DNA from: JBBSDP01 sp963754335
GTDB taxonomy: Bacteria; Planctomycetota; Phycisphaerae; Tepidisphaerales; Tepidisphaeraceae
Direction: 5' to 3'
Length of the DNA stretch: 64,000 nt
NCBI GenBank assembly: GCA_963754335.1
Contig: CAVWFQ010000003.1
Location: 248,001 to 312,000, forward strand
Below the pieces are notes generated by a model. That model made no database searches. It saw only the letters and a list, made by a program, of their open reading frames with translations, and was not told the origin of the DNA. Below, one piece after another: positions 36,319-44,819 of this stretch; the first letter of the stretch is position 1, and each line of letters opens with the position of its first letter. The position numbers and the translations under genes are program-made.

Positions 36319-37443
36319 TCAATTACCTTGTTCCACGATCGGGTCGATGACCCGAATCGCCCCATCGTAAACCGTGCGATGGCCCTCGGCCGTTGGGTGC
36401 TGTCCATCGCACGTCGCAAACGTCACGTGACCCAGATCGACGAGAAACGCGTTGGGGTCCTTGGCGGCATCCTTGTAGGCGCCAAAAGCCCGCGTGATTT
36501 GGGCACGGGCGCCGCCGGAGATCGGGATCATCACTAGGATCTTTGAGTCGGCGTTCACCCGGCTGCGCAAGGTCGTGAGCGCCTTGATCACCGAGGCGTC
36601 TGCCGGTGGGCCATTCTCACCGAGGTTGATCAGCACGACCGCGGGAATCGGATCCAGCAGATCGTTATGCAGCCGACTGACCGTCGATGTCCGGCGGTCG
36701 ATCAGTACATCGAGCGGAGGCACGTTGGCAAGTCCGCCGCCCCAGTCGTATCCGCCGAAGGCGATGCGCGATTCGCGGTAGCCGTAATGGTGGGCGAGCA
36801 GATATCCGTAGCTGGCGCGCCCATCATCAGAGGAAGCCCAGGAATCATCCGGCGGGCGTCCCTGGCCTTTGGCATAGGCGGCCCCATCGCCGGACATGAT
36901 CGAGTCGCCGATGTTCAGCCAGACCTTTGCGGGAAGGCCGGCTGGCGCGGTGGATGCGCCGTCGTCCACAACCCATCCGGTGATTTTGACTGAATTCTGC
37001 GGGACGTCGCCGGAGAAGCGATCCTCGAGCGGGGACATGCCCTTGATGTAGAGTTCAATCAGCGGATCGCGAATGTCGGCCGACAACTGAACCGTGGTTT
37101 CATTGGCCGCAATTTGGTGCGTCTGAACAGCGCCTCCGTTGACCGACCAGGCGATGATTGGGAGGCGCTTGGGAGCAACACCATTGCTGTGGGCCGTGTC
37201 GATTTGCAATGCCACTCGCTGCGTGCCCTTGAACTGCACAGTGATGGATGCACCGTTCACAGCGGAGCCGATGTAATCGTTCCTGCAAACCCAGTTGTAC
37301 GGCGAGAGGCCGTTCAGCACATTGGCATCGGTGACAGGGATTGCCGCAGCGAAAAGCCGTCCGCTTCCTGGAAACAGGCCGAGCAAAACGTTCGCGGCGA
37401 CAACGATTGAAATTCCCACGATAGTTTTCGGTTCACATGGCAT
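36319..37443 (-). CDS. SGNH/GDSL hydrolase, exported
   Basis: 374 residues from ATG 37443, which has GAGGAG upstream; a longer frame adds unlike sequence. The signal peptide is IVGISIVVAANVLLGLFPGS. The N-terminal beta part is followed by the SGNH core: WLNIGDSIMSGDG (Ser block), GGYDWGGG, VVLINLGENGPPAD (Asn block) and TCDGQHPTAEGH (Asp-x2-His block). The enzyme should act outside the cytoplasm on an acylated carbohydrate, in keeping with the neighbouring sialate O-acetylesterase. The frame is intact. The substrate is unknown. Confidence 0.82.
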   Translation of the reverse strand: MPCEPKTIVGISIVVAANVLLGLFPGSGRLFAAAIPVTDANVLNGLSPYNWVCRNDYIGSAVNGASITVQFKGTQRVALQIDTAHSNGVAPKRLPIIAWSVNGGAVQTHQIAANETTVQLSADIRDPLIELYIKGMSPLEDRFSGDVPQNSVKITGWVVDDGASTAPAGLPAKVWLNIGDSIMSGDGAAYAKGQGRPPDDSWASSDDGRASYGYLLAHHYGYRESRIAFGGYDWGGGLANVPPLDVLIDRRTSTVSRLHNDLLDPIPAVVLINLGENGPPADASVIKALTTLRSRVNADSKILVMIPISGGARAQITRAFGAYKDAAKDPNAFLVDLGHVTFATCDGQHPTAEGHRTVYDGAIRVIDPIVEQGN

Positions 37444-37607
37444 CGCATCTCCTCGGTTTCCTGGGCGTCGGAAGTCAATCGCGCGAAGCTCATATTGAGA
37501 AAAGGGCATTTTATCTGGATCCAACGCAGGAATCGGAGTCCGGCCTGCGACCGCGACCAAACGAAACGTTATCGTGCTATTTGCCGCCGCACGCAATCGG
37601 TGGGGAA

Positions 37608-37640
37608 TTAAACCACGGATGGGCACGGATGCCACGGATG
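37608..37640. repeat. CCACGGATGG repeat left of IS copy 2
   Basis: AACCACGGATGGGCACGGAT then GCCACGGATGG. It is the counterpart of the arm at 2431-2446, and its partner arm is at 39216-39231 beyond the IS element. Confidence 0.65.
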
Positions 37641-37771
37641 GGAGTCGCCGAACGTCTCGCCAGTCTTATCCGCGCTATCTGTGAAGATGTAGGAAGCAGA
37701 GGGGCTTCTCCAGCCGCCGCGGTAAGCTGTGTTTTGCCGACGCAGCCAACCCATGACGAAAGGAGAAGCCC

Positions 37772-38806
37772 ATGCGTACGGAGTATTTTATCACGATGGA
37801 CACGCATTGCCGAACCACTGACGCTTGCATCAAAACCGCTCGCGGCAAACTGGTGCGGCGCGTCCATTTACCGACTGGAATCCCGCAACTGCGTGAGATG
37901 ATCGAATCGGTTCCGCGCCCTCGACGTCTATGTTTCGAGGAGAGCTCGATGGCCAGTTGGCTCTACCGCAACCTCAAGCAGTGCGTAGACGAATTGATCG
38001 TTTGCGATCCGCGTCGCAACGCCCATATCGCCAAGGACGGAGACAAGGACGACCCGATCGACGCCGAGAAGCTCAACGACCTTTACCGCGGCGGATTCCT
38101 CAAGCCCGTCCACCAACTCGATTGCGTGGAAAGGGTTTCCGTCAAGCAGATCATCGGGATGTACCACGACCGCGTGGCGCACCGCGTCAGCGAAGGCAAC
38201 CGTCTGCTGTCGCTGGGCAAACGTTGGGGGGTGATGCTGCATCGCTCGAGTCTGATGAAGGCCGACGGCCACAAATCGCTGAAGTCGATCTTGGAGGAGG
38301 CCGCCGTTCCGCAAGAAATTGTGATGCTCGCGGAGGACCTCCGCCAAGGCGTTGTCCACGCTGTCGAGCAGGAGGAGTCGCTCTACAGCCAGGTATGTCG
38401 CATCGTCCGCGGGCACAAGGTGATGACACGGGTATCGGAGATGCCTGGCTATGGCCCGATCCGCGCCGCCACGCTGATCAGCTACCTGGACACGCCCTGG
38501 CGTTTCAAGAGCAAATCAGCTCTGTGGAAGTATGTGGGAATCGGCCTGCGGCGGGCCAGGTCCGGCGATGGACTGTCGATCATCCAGGTCGAGCAATCCT
38601 GTAATCGGTTGTTGCGCAACGTCGTAATTGGAGCCGCGAAGACCGTCATCCAACAGAAGGAGAACGTGTTTGCCGAGCGATACGCCCAATGGATCCGAGC
38701 CGGGATGTCGTCTCGTAATGCGCGCCGCAACGTCGCCCGCGATCAGGTGACGGCGGTGTGGGGCATGTGGAAAACGGACCGTGCCTTTGACGCGAAGTTG
38801 ATCTGA
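37772..38806 (+). CDS. IS110-family transposase (copy 2)
   Basis: 344 residues, the same protein as copy 1 except Ala in GPIRAATL. The DEDD domain (MDTH, FEES, KDGDKDDPIDAEK) and the Transposase_20 domain (MPGYGPIRAATLISYLDTPW then SGDGLS) are intact. It starts after GAAAGGAG. The close identity of the two copies shows recent transposition or ongoing gene conversion. Confidence 0.92.
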   Translation: MRTEYFITMDTHCRTTDACIKTARGKLVRRVHLPTGIPQLREMIESVPRPRRLCFEESSMASWLYRNLKQCVDELIVCDPRRNAHIAKDGDKDDPIDAEKLNDLYRGGFLKPVHQLDCVERVSVKQIIGMYHDRVAHRVSEGNRLLSLGKRWGVMLHRSSLMKADGHKSLKSILEEAAVPQEIVMLAEDLRQGVVHAVEQEESLYSQVCRIVRGHKVMTRVSEMPGYGPIRAATLISYLDTPWRFKSKSALWKYVGIGLRRARSGDGLSIIQVEQSCNRLLRNVVIGAAKTVIQQKENVFAERYAQWIRAGMSSRNARRNVARDQVTAVWGMWKTDRAFDAKLI

Positions 38807-38887
38807 GTTCCTTGCGTTGTGGAGTAACCCGGATGACCGGCCAGACATAGATTGTGCTGCGAATATGGGTCCAGTGCAGGAGTTCCA

Positions 38888-38929
38888 GGATGGGCACTGC
38901 CGCCGATCAAGAGCGGCCCGATCTGTGAA
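38888..38929 (+). ncRNA. Guide loop of putative bridge/seekRNA, IS copy 2
   Basis: GGATGGGCAC (38888-38897), then a stem GCCGC/GCGGC, then ATCTGTGAA (38921-38929). The first is the exact complement-strand sequence of the right flank (GTGCCCATCC at 39217-39226); the second is identical to the left flank (37677-37685). The two thus match opposite strands on either side of the insertion, up to 3-4 bases from each junction. They lie on the two sides of an internal loop closed by a hairpin. This is the arrangement of the target-binding loop of IS110 bridge RNA; the RNA itself is inferred. Confidence 0.55.
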
Positions 38930-39140
38930 TGAACCCCGCTGGATGTTGTGCTACGCCCAGACAAGTCCTCATGAACCCCGCAAGGGAGTTCCCGATAGGT
39001 GTTTGAGCGACGCCTCCCAAGGCGACCTCCAGGCTGTGAGGATCAATGCAGCGGATAACAAATGATGCCTGACGGAAACATCCTGGCCATGACTGATTGA
39101 ACGCATCAACTTCGGCGACCAAGGGCGCAAACCACGAACA

Positions 39141-39180
39141 CTGCGCCCCAGGAAGTCGAAAAAGGAAAAAGATGGCGCAG
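39141..39180 (+). ncRNA. Second hairpin in the IS noncoding end (possible donor loop)
   Basis: The stem CTGCGCC/GGCGCAG encloses CAGGAAGTC, whose complement GACTTCCTG lies in the element's own right end (39197-39205). It could be the donor-recognising part of the element RNA, but the match is short and subterminal. Confidence 0.3.
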
Positions 39181-39215
39181 CCGGAGATTCCCTGTTGACT
39201 TCCTGCTTCCTATAG

Positions 39216-39231
39216 GTGCCCATCCGTGGTT
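39216..39231. repeat. CCACGGATGG repeat arm right of IS copy 2
   Basis: GGTGCCCATCCGTGGT, the complement of the arm at 37608-37640. It forms part of the IS target. Confidence 0.65.
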
Positions 39232-39322
39232 ACATTCTTGACCTTGTCTGTTTATCGTGGTGGAAACCGGCGACACGGTGCGAGCAACGAACAAAAGGCA
39301 CTGTGGATAATTGGGAATCACC

Positions 39323-39817
39323 ATGAGTTGGACGCTGCTCCTTTTCGGCGAAGAGCCGTTGCTTGCGAAATCGCGCTCAGGCAGCCAACCTCGGAGTATG
39401 GGATCTGGGGTGCACGTGCGTGAGCGAATTGACGCCGCACTGGGGGGTCCGATCGTTTGGTTCGCGGATGGCTGGGGGCAGTTCGGTGATGACCGTTGCA
39501 TGCTCGAGTTCCTCGTTCCCGAAAACGAAGATCCCGTCGTATGCGTCATGATTCATGTGCGGGGAATGGGTGCGGTCGCAACGCTTTCAAAGTTAGCCAC
39601 GCAGAACGGCTGGTGTCTCGTTGACGATTCGTTGACACCCATGTCAGTTTCGGAAGATGAACCGGGACGCGGCCGATTTACAAAAAACCGCGACTCTTTG
39701 CTGAGTCTGCGACGGTCGGACCGACCTGTCGAATTTGAAAGGTCGCGTCGAAAAAGTAAGTACACGGCCTCGTTTATCGAGTGGCGGCGAGGAGCTCGCC
39801 TGCGCTATTCGATTTAG
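39323..39817 (+). CDS. Hypothetical protein beside IS copy 2
   Basis: 164 residues from ATG 39323 (MSWTLLLFGEEPLLAKSRSG). It contains IVWFADGWGQFGDDRCMLEF, MIHVRGMGAVATLSKLATQN and GWCLVDDSLTPMS, alternating beta and helix, with no signal or membrane part. The last 30 residues are basic and may be past a frame error. It resembles small immunity-like or unknown cytoplasmic proteins but no family is recognised. Base composition is less GC-rich than its neighbours, which fits an acquired gene. Confidence 0.5.
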   Translation: MSWTLLLFGEEPLLAKSRSGSQPRSMGSGVHVRERIDAALGGPIVWFADGWGQFGDDRCMLEFLVPENEDPVVCVMIHVRGMGAVATLSKLATQNGWCLVDDSLTPMSVSEDEPGRGRFTKNRDSLLSLRRSDRPVEFERSRRKSKYTASFIEWRRGARLRYSI

Positions 39818-39906
39818 TCATATAATTTATATTGGCGTTCCCTTGTGCAATATAAATAGAATCACGTGTTGCCTTTTTGAATTTCGCTTGGAAAGTCGAG
39901 AGCAAA

Positions 39907-40658
39907 ATGCTGAGCATGATATTCCTAAGCTGCGCCGTGGTTGGCGGGGCGCTTGTAGCGGCCCAGTTGCTGCTCAGCATCGTGGCGCTTGGAGCGGGGC
40001 ATGGGGCGGCGTTTCCACCATAAGTTCGGCGGGAAAGTTGGCGGATCGGTCGCCGTGCACCGCGGCGGTCTGCTGCGGGGCATTCACCAGCATCGAGGGA
40101 GCATGCGGGCAAACGCCGTGCGGCGGGGTTCGAGCGCCCGGGAGCGGTGGTACGCAAAGCCTCAAGGTGCGCGGGGCTCACAGGTCGGCGCTGGGGGCCG
40201 CCAGCGGTCATTGGGCGCGGGCCTGGGTGCTCGGAATGCTCAATTTCCAGGGGATCGTATCAGGGGTGACCGTTTTCGGCCTGGTCGGTTTGGCAGCCAA
40301 CGCGGCGAAACAGCCGGGATCCGCAGCCCTGAAATTTGGCATAGCCGCAGGCTTGGTGATGATGGCGCTGATCAGTGGTATGCTTGGGATGATGACGGGC
40401 CTGGAGAAGGATGGCACCGTCGATCTTCAGGAAGCTGTCGGCAAACCCGCGACCGTCTACCTGAGCGTCCCGGCAAAAAATGAAGGGCAGGGTAAAGTGA
40501 CCGTCAGCCTGCAGCAACGGCTGATGGAGTTTCCCGCCGTGACCTTTAAAGATGATCCTCTGGTCAAGGGGCAGAAGGTGGTCATCGTCGCGGTGCTGGG
40601 CACGGCCGTCATGCTGGTCGTCTCAGCCGAAAAATATGCCCAGGAGACAGCAGCGTAA
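39907..40658 (+). CDS. NfeD-like membrane protein (at least one frameshift)
   Basis: About 250 residues. The first frame gives a membrane helix (MIFLSCAVVGGALVAAQLLL SIVALGAGH) and stops at about 40023; the middle region changes frame and is not safely readable. From about 40220 one frame reads LGMLNFQGIVSGVTVFGLVG and GIAAGLVMMALISGMLGMMT (two helices), then an OB-fold-like tail (KDGTVDLQEAVGKPATVYLS, DPLVKGQKVVIVAVLGTAVM). This is the NfeD-type design. It lies 105 bases upstream of the flotillin gene, its usual partner in membrane microdomain organisation. Confidence 0.65.
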
Positions 40659-40763
40659 ATTGCAGTCGCGATCAAAGTTCGATCGAGATTGATCGAAGCA
40701 GGTCCATCTCGGCGGGGGCGATTGGGCGCGGCGCGGTTACCCTCGAAAAGGAGCTCGGATATC

Positions 40764-42509
40764 ATGTCCATTTCCACTTTACATTCCGATTTTCTGCTGG
40801 GGCTGTTCCCGGACGTCTCCTCGACGGAATGGTTGGGCATCCTTGCCGGGTTCGTCATCGTCGTCTTCCTCATGCTGATGTCGATGTTCGTCGGTCGTTA
40901 CAAGCGATGTCCCAGCAACAAAGTCCTGGTGATCTTCGGCAAGGCCGGAGGCAACGCGCCCGCCCGCTGCATTCACGGCGGCGCGGCGTTCATCCTGCCG
41001 CTCGTTCAGGATTACGCCTTTCTCACGCTCGAACCGATGCAGATCGAGATTCCGCTCAAGGGTGCGCTGTCGATTGAGAACATTCGCGTCAACGTGCCCA
41101 GCGTCTTCACGATCGCCGTCGGCACCGAACCCGAGCTGATGCAGAACGCCGCCATTCGTCTGCTTGGCCTGGACATGGTCAAGCTGCAGCAGCGGGTCGA
41201 ACATATTATTTTCGGCCAGTTGCGCGAGGTGGTCGCCTCGATGAGGATCGAAGATATTGCCCGGCACCGCGAACAGTTTTTGAAAAATATTCTGGCGTCG
41301 CTCGAACCAGAACTCCGCAAGCTGGGACTGGTGTTGATCAACGTCAACATCACCGACATCGACGATGAATCGGGGTATATCGTCGCGGTCGGCAAGAAGG
41401 CCGCCGCTCAGGCAGTCCAGCAGGCGCTGGTTGACGTCGCCGACCAGGAGCGGATGGGCGCGATCGGCGTGGCCAACGCGGACCGCGAAAAGACCATCCA
41501 GGTGGCTCAGACCCGCCAGCTCAAGGAGATCGGCCTGCACGATGCCGCCCGCGAGCAGGCCGTGCGAGTCGCCGAGCTGGATCGCGATCAGAAGATCGGC
41601 GAGCAGACGGCGATGCGCGATCAGGCGGTGAAACTGGCGGAGCTCGATCGCGAGCGCAAAGTCGCCGAGCAGGCCGCGGGGTTCACCCGGGATGCACAGG
41701 TGAAACAGGCCGAGCAGCAGATGCGCATCGCCATCGCCGAGGCCAACGCCAAGGCGATCACCGGTGAGTCCAAGGCCCAGGCCGACGTGGTGGCGGCGCA
41801 GGCGGAGTTGCAGGTGAAACAGGCCGAGGCATTTCAGATCGGTGAGACGCGCAAGCGCGAGGCCGAGGCGGCAGTGCAGGAAGCGCAGAACCGCGCGATG
41901 GCCAAGGCCGCGCTGGCTGATGCCGAACGGATCGAAGCCGAGCGCCGCGCCGCCCTGGAGGCGCCCGCCAAGGCTGAGAAGGCGAAAATGATCGTCGATG
42001 CCCAGGCCGTTGCCGAAAAACGCCGCGTCGAAGCCGAGGGTGAGGCCAGCGCGATCTTCGCCCGCCTCGAAGCCGAAGCCCGCGGTCAATACGAAATTCT
42101 GGCCAAAAAAGGTGAAGGGTTCAGACAGATCATCGACGCGTGCGGCAGCACCGACAAAGCCTATCAGATGCTCATGCTCGAGCATGTCGACAAACTCGCC
42201 GAAACAGCCGCCCGGGCCATCGCCAACATCAAATTCGACAAGGTGGTTGTCTGGGAAGGCGGTCACGCCTCCAACGGAAACGGCACGTCAAACACCACTG
42301 CGTTTCTGCACAATCTGGTCCGCATGATGCCGCCGATGATGCAGGTTATGAAAGATATCGGCGGCGTGGAGATCCCGGGCTACCTGGGCAAAATGACGAC
42401 TGACGTGAAAGATTCGACACCGATCATGCCGGTGGAAGAAAATTCAGCCGTCGAAGAGCGATTGAAAAATAGCGTGGTCGCGACATCAGCCAAAGCGGCT
42501 GGTCAATAG
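40764..42509 (+). CDS. Flotillin-like protein (SPFH/band 7)
   Basis: 581 residues from ATG 40764 behind AAAGGAGC. One N-terminal membrane anchor (LGILAGFVIVVFLMLMSMFV) precedes the SPFH domain (CPSNKVLVIFGKAGGN, AFLTLEPMQIEIPLKGALSI, FLKNILASLEPELRKLGLVL). A long Ala/Glu/Arg/Lys-rich coiled coil fills residues 230-460 (QEAQNRAMAKAALADAERIE). The end (YQMLMLEHVDKLAETAARAI then VVVWEG) is typical of flotillins/YqiK. It scaffolds membrane microdomains, probably with the NfeD-like protein. The frame is intact. Confidence 0.88.
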   Translation: MSISTLHSDFLLGLFPDVSSTEWLGILAGFVIVVFLMLMSMFVGRYKRCPSNKVLVIFGKAGGNAPARCIHGGAAFILPLVQDYAFLTLEPMQIEIPLKGALSIENIRVNVPSVFTIAVGTEPELMQNAAIRLLGLDMVKLQQRVEHIIFGQLREVVASMRIEDIARHREQFLKNILASLEPELRKLGLVLINVNITDIDDESGYIVAVGKKAAAQAVQQALVDVADQERMGAIGVANADREKTIQVAQTRQLKEIGLHDAAREQAVRVAELDRDQKIGEQTAMRDQAVKLAELDRERKVAEQAAGFTRDAQVKQAEQQMRIAIAEANAKAITGESKAQADVVAAQAELQVKQAEAFQIGETRKREAEAAVQEAQNRAMAKAALADAERIEAERRAALEAPAKAEKAKMIVDAQAVAEKRRVEAEGEASAIFARLEAEARGQYEILAKKGEGFRQIIDACGSTDKAYQMLMLEHVDKLAETAARAIANIKFDKVVVWEGGHASNGNGTSNTTAFLHNLVRMMPPMMQVMKDIGGVEIPGYLGKMTTDVKDSTPIMPVEENSAVEERLKNSVVATSAKAAGQ

Positions 42510-42543
42510 TCAGTTGAGACGCTTTCAAATCGGGAACTCCAGC

Positions 42544-42957
42544 CTACACGTCTACGGCAGGATACGACTCAACATACTTCTCCTGCCCCGATCCGTAGTA
42601 GGTGACATTTCGCGCAACAAAATCCGCTTCGTAGCTGATGACGCCGGCCTTCCACGCCGCCGCCAGGAATGCCGGGAAGGTGCTTTTCCCGGCCTGGTCC
42701 GTCCTCAAAGCGGTGATGAGAGCATCGCGATCGAACGGCGGCACATCGGCCATACCGGTGATGAGCGGCGTTCCCTGCATCAGGACCGGGCCTTTGTCCG
42801 TCAGGTACAGGCTTTGGCAGGCGGGCAAAGACCAGAGGTTGCGCGTGACGCCGGCCCGGCGAAGCACCTCGGCGAGATACGGGAAGCCGCCAACCTTCGG
42901 GCGGCCCGCCATCGCCTTTTGCTGGGCTGATTTGAGATTCTCCATCGCGTTACTCAT
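42544..42957 (-). CDS. DUF1398 (YbcV-like) protein
   Basis: 137 residues from ATG 42957, with GGAGATCCC upstream. KVGGFPYLAEVLRRAGVTRN, GPVLMQGTPLITGMADVPPF and AAWKAGVISYEADFVARNVT followed by TYYG match the DUF1398 pattern, where residues around the end define a conserved YYG. A small cytoplasmic protein of unknown function. It is convergent with the flotillin gene, 34 bases away. Confidence 0.72.
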   Translation of the reverse strand: MSNAMENLKSAQQKAMAGRPKVGGFPYLAEVLRRAGVTRNLWSLPACQSLYLTDKGPVLMQGTPLITGMADVPPFDRDALITALRTDQAGKSTFPAFLAAAWKAGVISYEADFVARNVTYYGSGQEKYVESYPAVDV

Positions 42958-43089
42958 TGGGATCTCCGTTTCACTTTGGTTGAGACTTTTGCATGTCCGC
43001 CGACGCTGGCACACGCGGCGGCCATTTTGCCCGGATCGCGCAGTTGCGTCACGGCGATCGCATGTGGTCCGTGGAAGGCATTATGCTGC

Positions 43090-43150
43090 TTGTGGTGCAG
43101 GCTTCCAGCCTGCTCAATGTGAAATGGCAGGCTGGAATCCTGCATCACAA
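43090..43150. repeat. Intergenic inverted repeat
   Basis: TTGTGGTGCAGGCTTCCAGC and the answering GCTGGAATCCTGCATCACAA form arms of about 24 bp around a 13-base loop. It lies in the 253-base gap between DUF1398 and the DyP gene, where no gene is seen. Confidence 0.65.
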
Positions 43151-43210
43151 AAGGCTGCGTGCGATCGCCCTGGCAGTTGCGTCGATCGGAGGCCAAGGCA
43201 AAATACTCGC

Positions 43211-44164
43211 ATGACCGTGCCCAGCGAAGCGGATCCAGCACCTGTTCCTCAGCCCGTTCTTGCGCCGCTCACCAGTGCCGCGATCTTCCTGGTTATCTGC
43301 ATTAAGCCGGACCGCGAGAGTTATGCGACGGTGCGCTGGTTCTGCGCGGATCTGCCGGGAATTTTTCGCGCGGTCGATTTTCGTCGCATCGAAGCCGGGC
43401 TCTCGTGTGTCGCGGGATTTGGATCGGATGCGTGGGACAAGCTCTTCGGAACGCCTCGGCCGGCCGAACTCCATCCGTTTCGCGAAATCCGCTCGGGTGA
43501 ACGTCATGCCGTCTCCACTCCGGCTGACGCGGTGTTTCACATCCGCGCCAAGCGCATGGACCTGTGTTTCGAATTGGTCACCCACATCATGGAGCGGATC
43601 GGAGGAGCGGTCGGTGCCGTCGAGGAAACACACGGCTTCCGCTATTTCGACGAGCGTGACCTTCTCGGGTTCGTTGACGGAACGGAAAATCCGCGCGGCG
43701 CGGCCGCTCTTAACGCCGCGCTGGTCGCCGGCGAAGACGCTCATTTTGCAGGGGGAAGTTACGTCATCATCCAGAAATATCTGCACGATATGAGCCGGTG
43801 GACCGCGCTTTCAGTCGAGGAGCAGGAGGGGATCATCGGGCGCAAAAAGCTTTCGGATATTGAGCTGAGCGATGCCGTGAAACCCTCCTCGGCCCGCAAT
43901 GCGCTCACGAGCATCGTCGAGAACGGGAAAGAGCTGAAGATTCTGAGGGACAACATGCCTTTCGGCACGGCTGGCAAAGGAGAATTTGGAACCTACTTCA
44001 TCGGCTATTGCCGATCGCCGCGGATCATTGAACAGATGCTTGAGAACATGTTCATCGGCCGACCGCCGGGCAATTACGATCGGCTTCTGGATTTCAGCCG
44101 GGCCGTGACAGGAAGCCTGTTCTTTGCCCCCTCGGCGACTTTTCTCGAAAGCCTGGGTGACTGA
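43211..44164 (+). CDS. DyP-type heme peroxidase with Arg at the proximal ligand position
   Basis: 317 residues from ATG 43211. The DyP signature GFVDGTENP (with the catalytic Asp) follows FRYFDERDLL, and the C-terminal part has ILRDNMPFGTAGKGEFGTYF and MFIGRPPGNYDRLLDFS. In relatives the proximal heme ligand is a His within the pattern KPSSAHNAL; here the codon at 43895 is CGC, giving KPSSARNAL (Arg229). One base (A to G) makes the difference. Either the enzyme cannot bind heme normally or the base is a sequence error. No signal peptide is seen, so it is cytoplasmic or encapsulated. Confidence 0.83.
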   Translation: MTVPSEADPAPVPQPVLAPLTSAAIFLVICIKPDRESYATVRWFCADLPGIFRAVDFRRIEAGLSCVAGFGSDAWDKLFGTPRPAELHPFREIRSGERHAVSTPADAVFHIRAKRMDLCFELVTHIMERIGGAVGAVEETHGFRYFDERDLLGFVDGTENPRGAAALNAALVAGEDAHFAGGSYVIIQKYLHDMSRWTALSVEEQEGIIGRKKLSDIELSDAVKPSSARNALTSIVENGKELKILRDNMPFGTAGKGEFGTYFIGYCRSPRIIEQMLENMFIGRPPGNYDRLLDFSRAVTGSLFFAPSATFLESLGD

Positions 44165-44229
44165 TTGTGCACTGCGATGCGGAGATGAGCTGAAGGTGGG
44201 ACTCACGTGCTTCGGTTATCCTGCCATTC

Positions 44230-44752
44230 GTGCTGCGGCGGATGTTTCCTCTGACAATGTCGATCTGTCTGCTTCTTTCTGCCGCATTCCTGGCACTTCT
44301 GGTGATCAATTTCTGGTGCCAGGGACGGTTGGGCGTATTGGTCGGACCTGCACCGCGACGGTGCTGTTCGCCAATCAGACGATGGGCCTCTATTTCAACC
44401 GAACCGACATGGGAGAGGCGCCCGACGGATGGGAGCCGTGTGGCGAGCACCACGGCGGCCATCCCCGAGTAATTGGAATTGGACGACGCTCGGGTTCGGC
44501 TACGCCGTCGGCGGGACCAGCGGCGGCAATGTCGTGCGACTCGTGATCGTGCCGGATTGGTTCGTTTTCGCCATCTTCCTTTTAGGGCCGGTGTTGGGGT
44601 GGAACCGTCGTCGGCGATCGCGGAATCGAGTTGCCGGAAGATGCCGGCGCTGCGGGTATGACCTTCGCGCGACCCGCGAACGATGCCCCGAATGCGGACT
44701 TGTCGTAAGCCGGTTGCAAACCCTGACGGAACAGTTGAACGAAACAACTTAA
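44230..44752 (+). CDS. Small zinc-ribbon membrane protein (two frameshifts)
   Basis: Three frames join into one protein of about 174 residues: MFPLTMSICLLLSAAFLALL (anchor) to GPAPRR; then VLFANQTMGLYFNRTDMGEA with PDGWEPCGEHHGGHP; then NWTTLGFGYAVGGTSGGNVV, a second helix (WFVFAIFLLGPVLGW) and a zinc ribbon (CRRCGYDLRATRERCPECG). Each join needs one extra base in a G or C run (CGACGG near 44362, CATCCCC near 44466). The design is common in planctomycetes and matches the ribbon at 15976-16269. Function unknown. Confidence 0.6.
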
Positions 44753-44819
44753 GCGGGGAAGGCCGGTAGTTGCTCCTGCCTGATCGAATTGATTTACCCC
44801 CTAACAGGTACACTCCGCC

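Larger units (their letters stand above)
37690..39212 (+). mobile_element. IS110-family (IS1111-type) insertion sequence, copy 2
   Basis: 1523 bp, near-identical to copy 1 but in the opposite orientation. TAGGAAGCAG lies at the left end and CTGCTTCCTA at the right. Flanks are GTGAAGATG on the left and TAGGTGCCCATCCGTGG on the right, the same as copy 1. The transposase occupies 37772-38806; the remaining 406 bases to the right end are noncoding. Confidence 0.87.

Noticed and set aside
2450..39212. Composite transposon bounded by the two IS110 copies
   Set aside because: The segment is 37 kb of mostly housekeeping genes, and IS110 elements do not usually mobilise composites; each copy has its own repeat target.
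40779..42266. 495-residue - strand frame opposite the flotillin gene
   Set aside because: Leu/Gly/Arg-rich mirror of the coiled-coil codons; no ribosome-binding site or domain.
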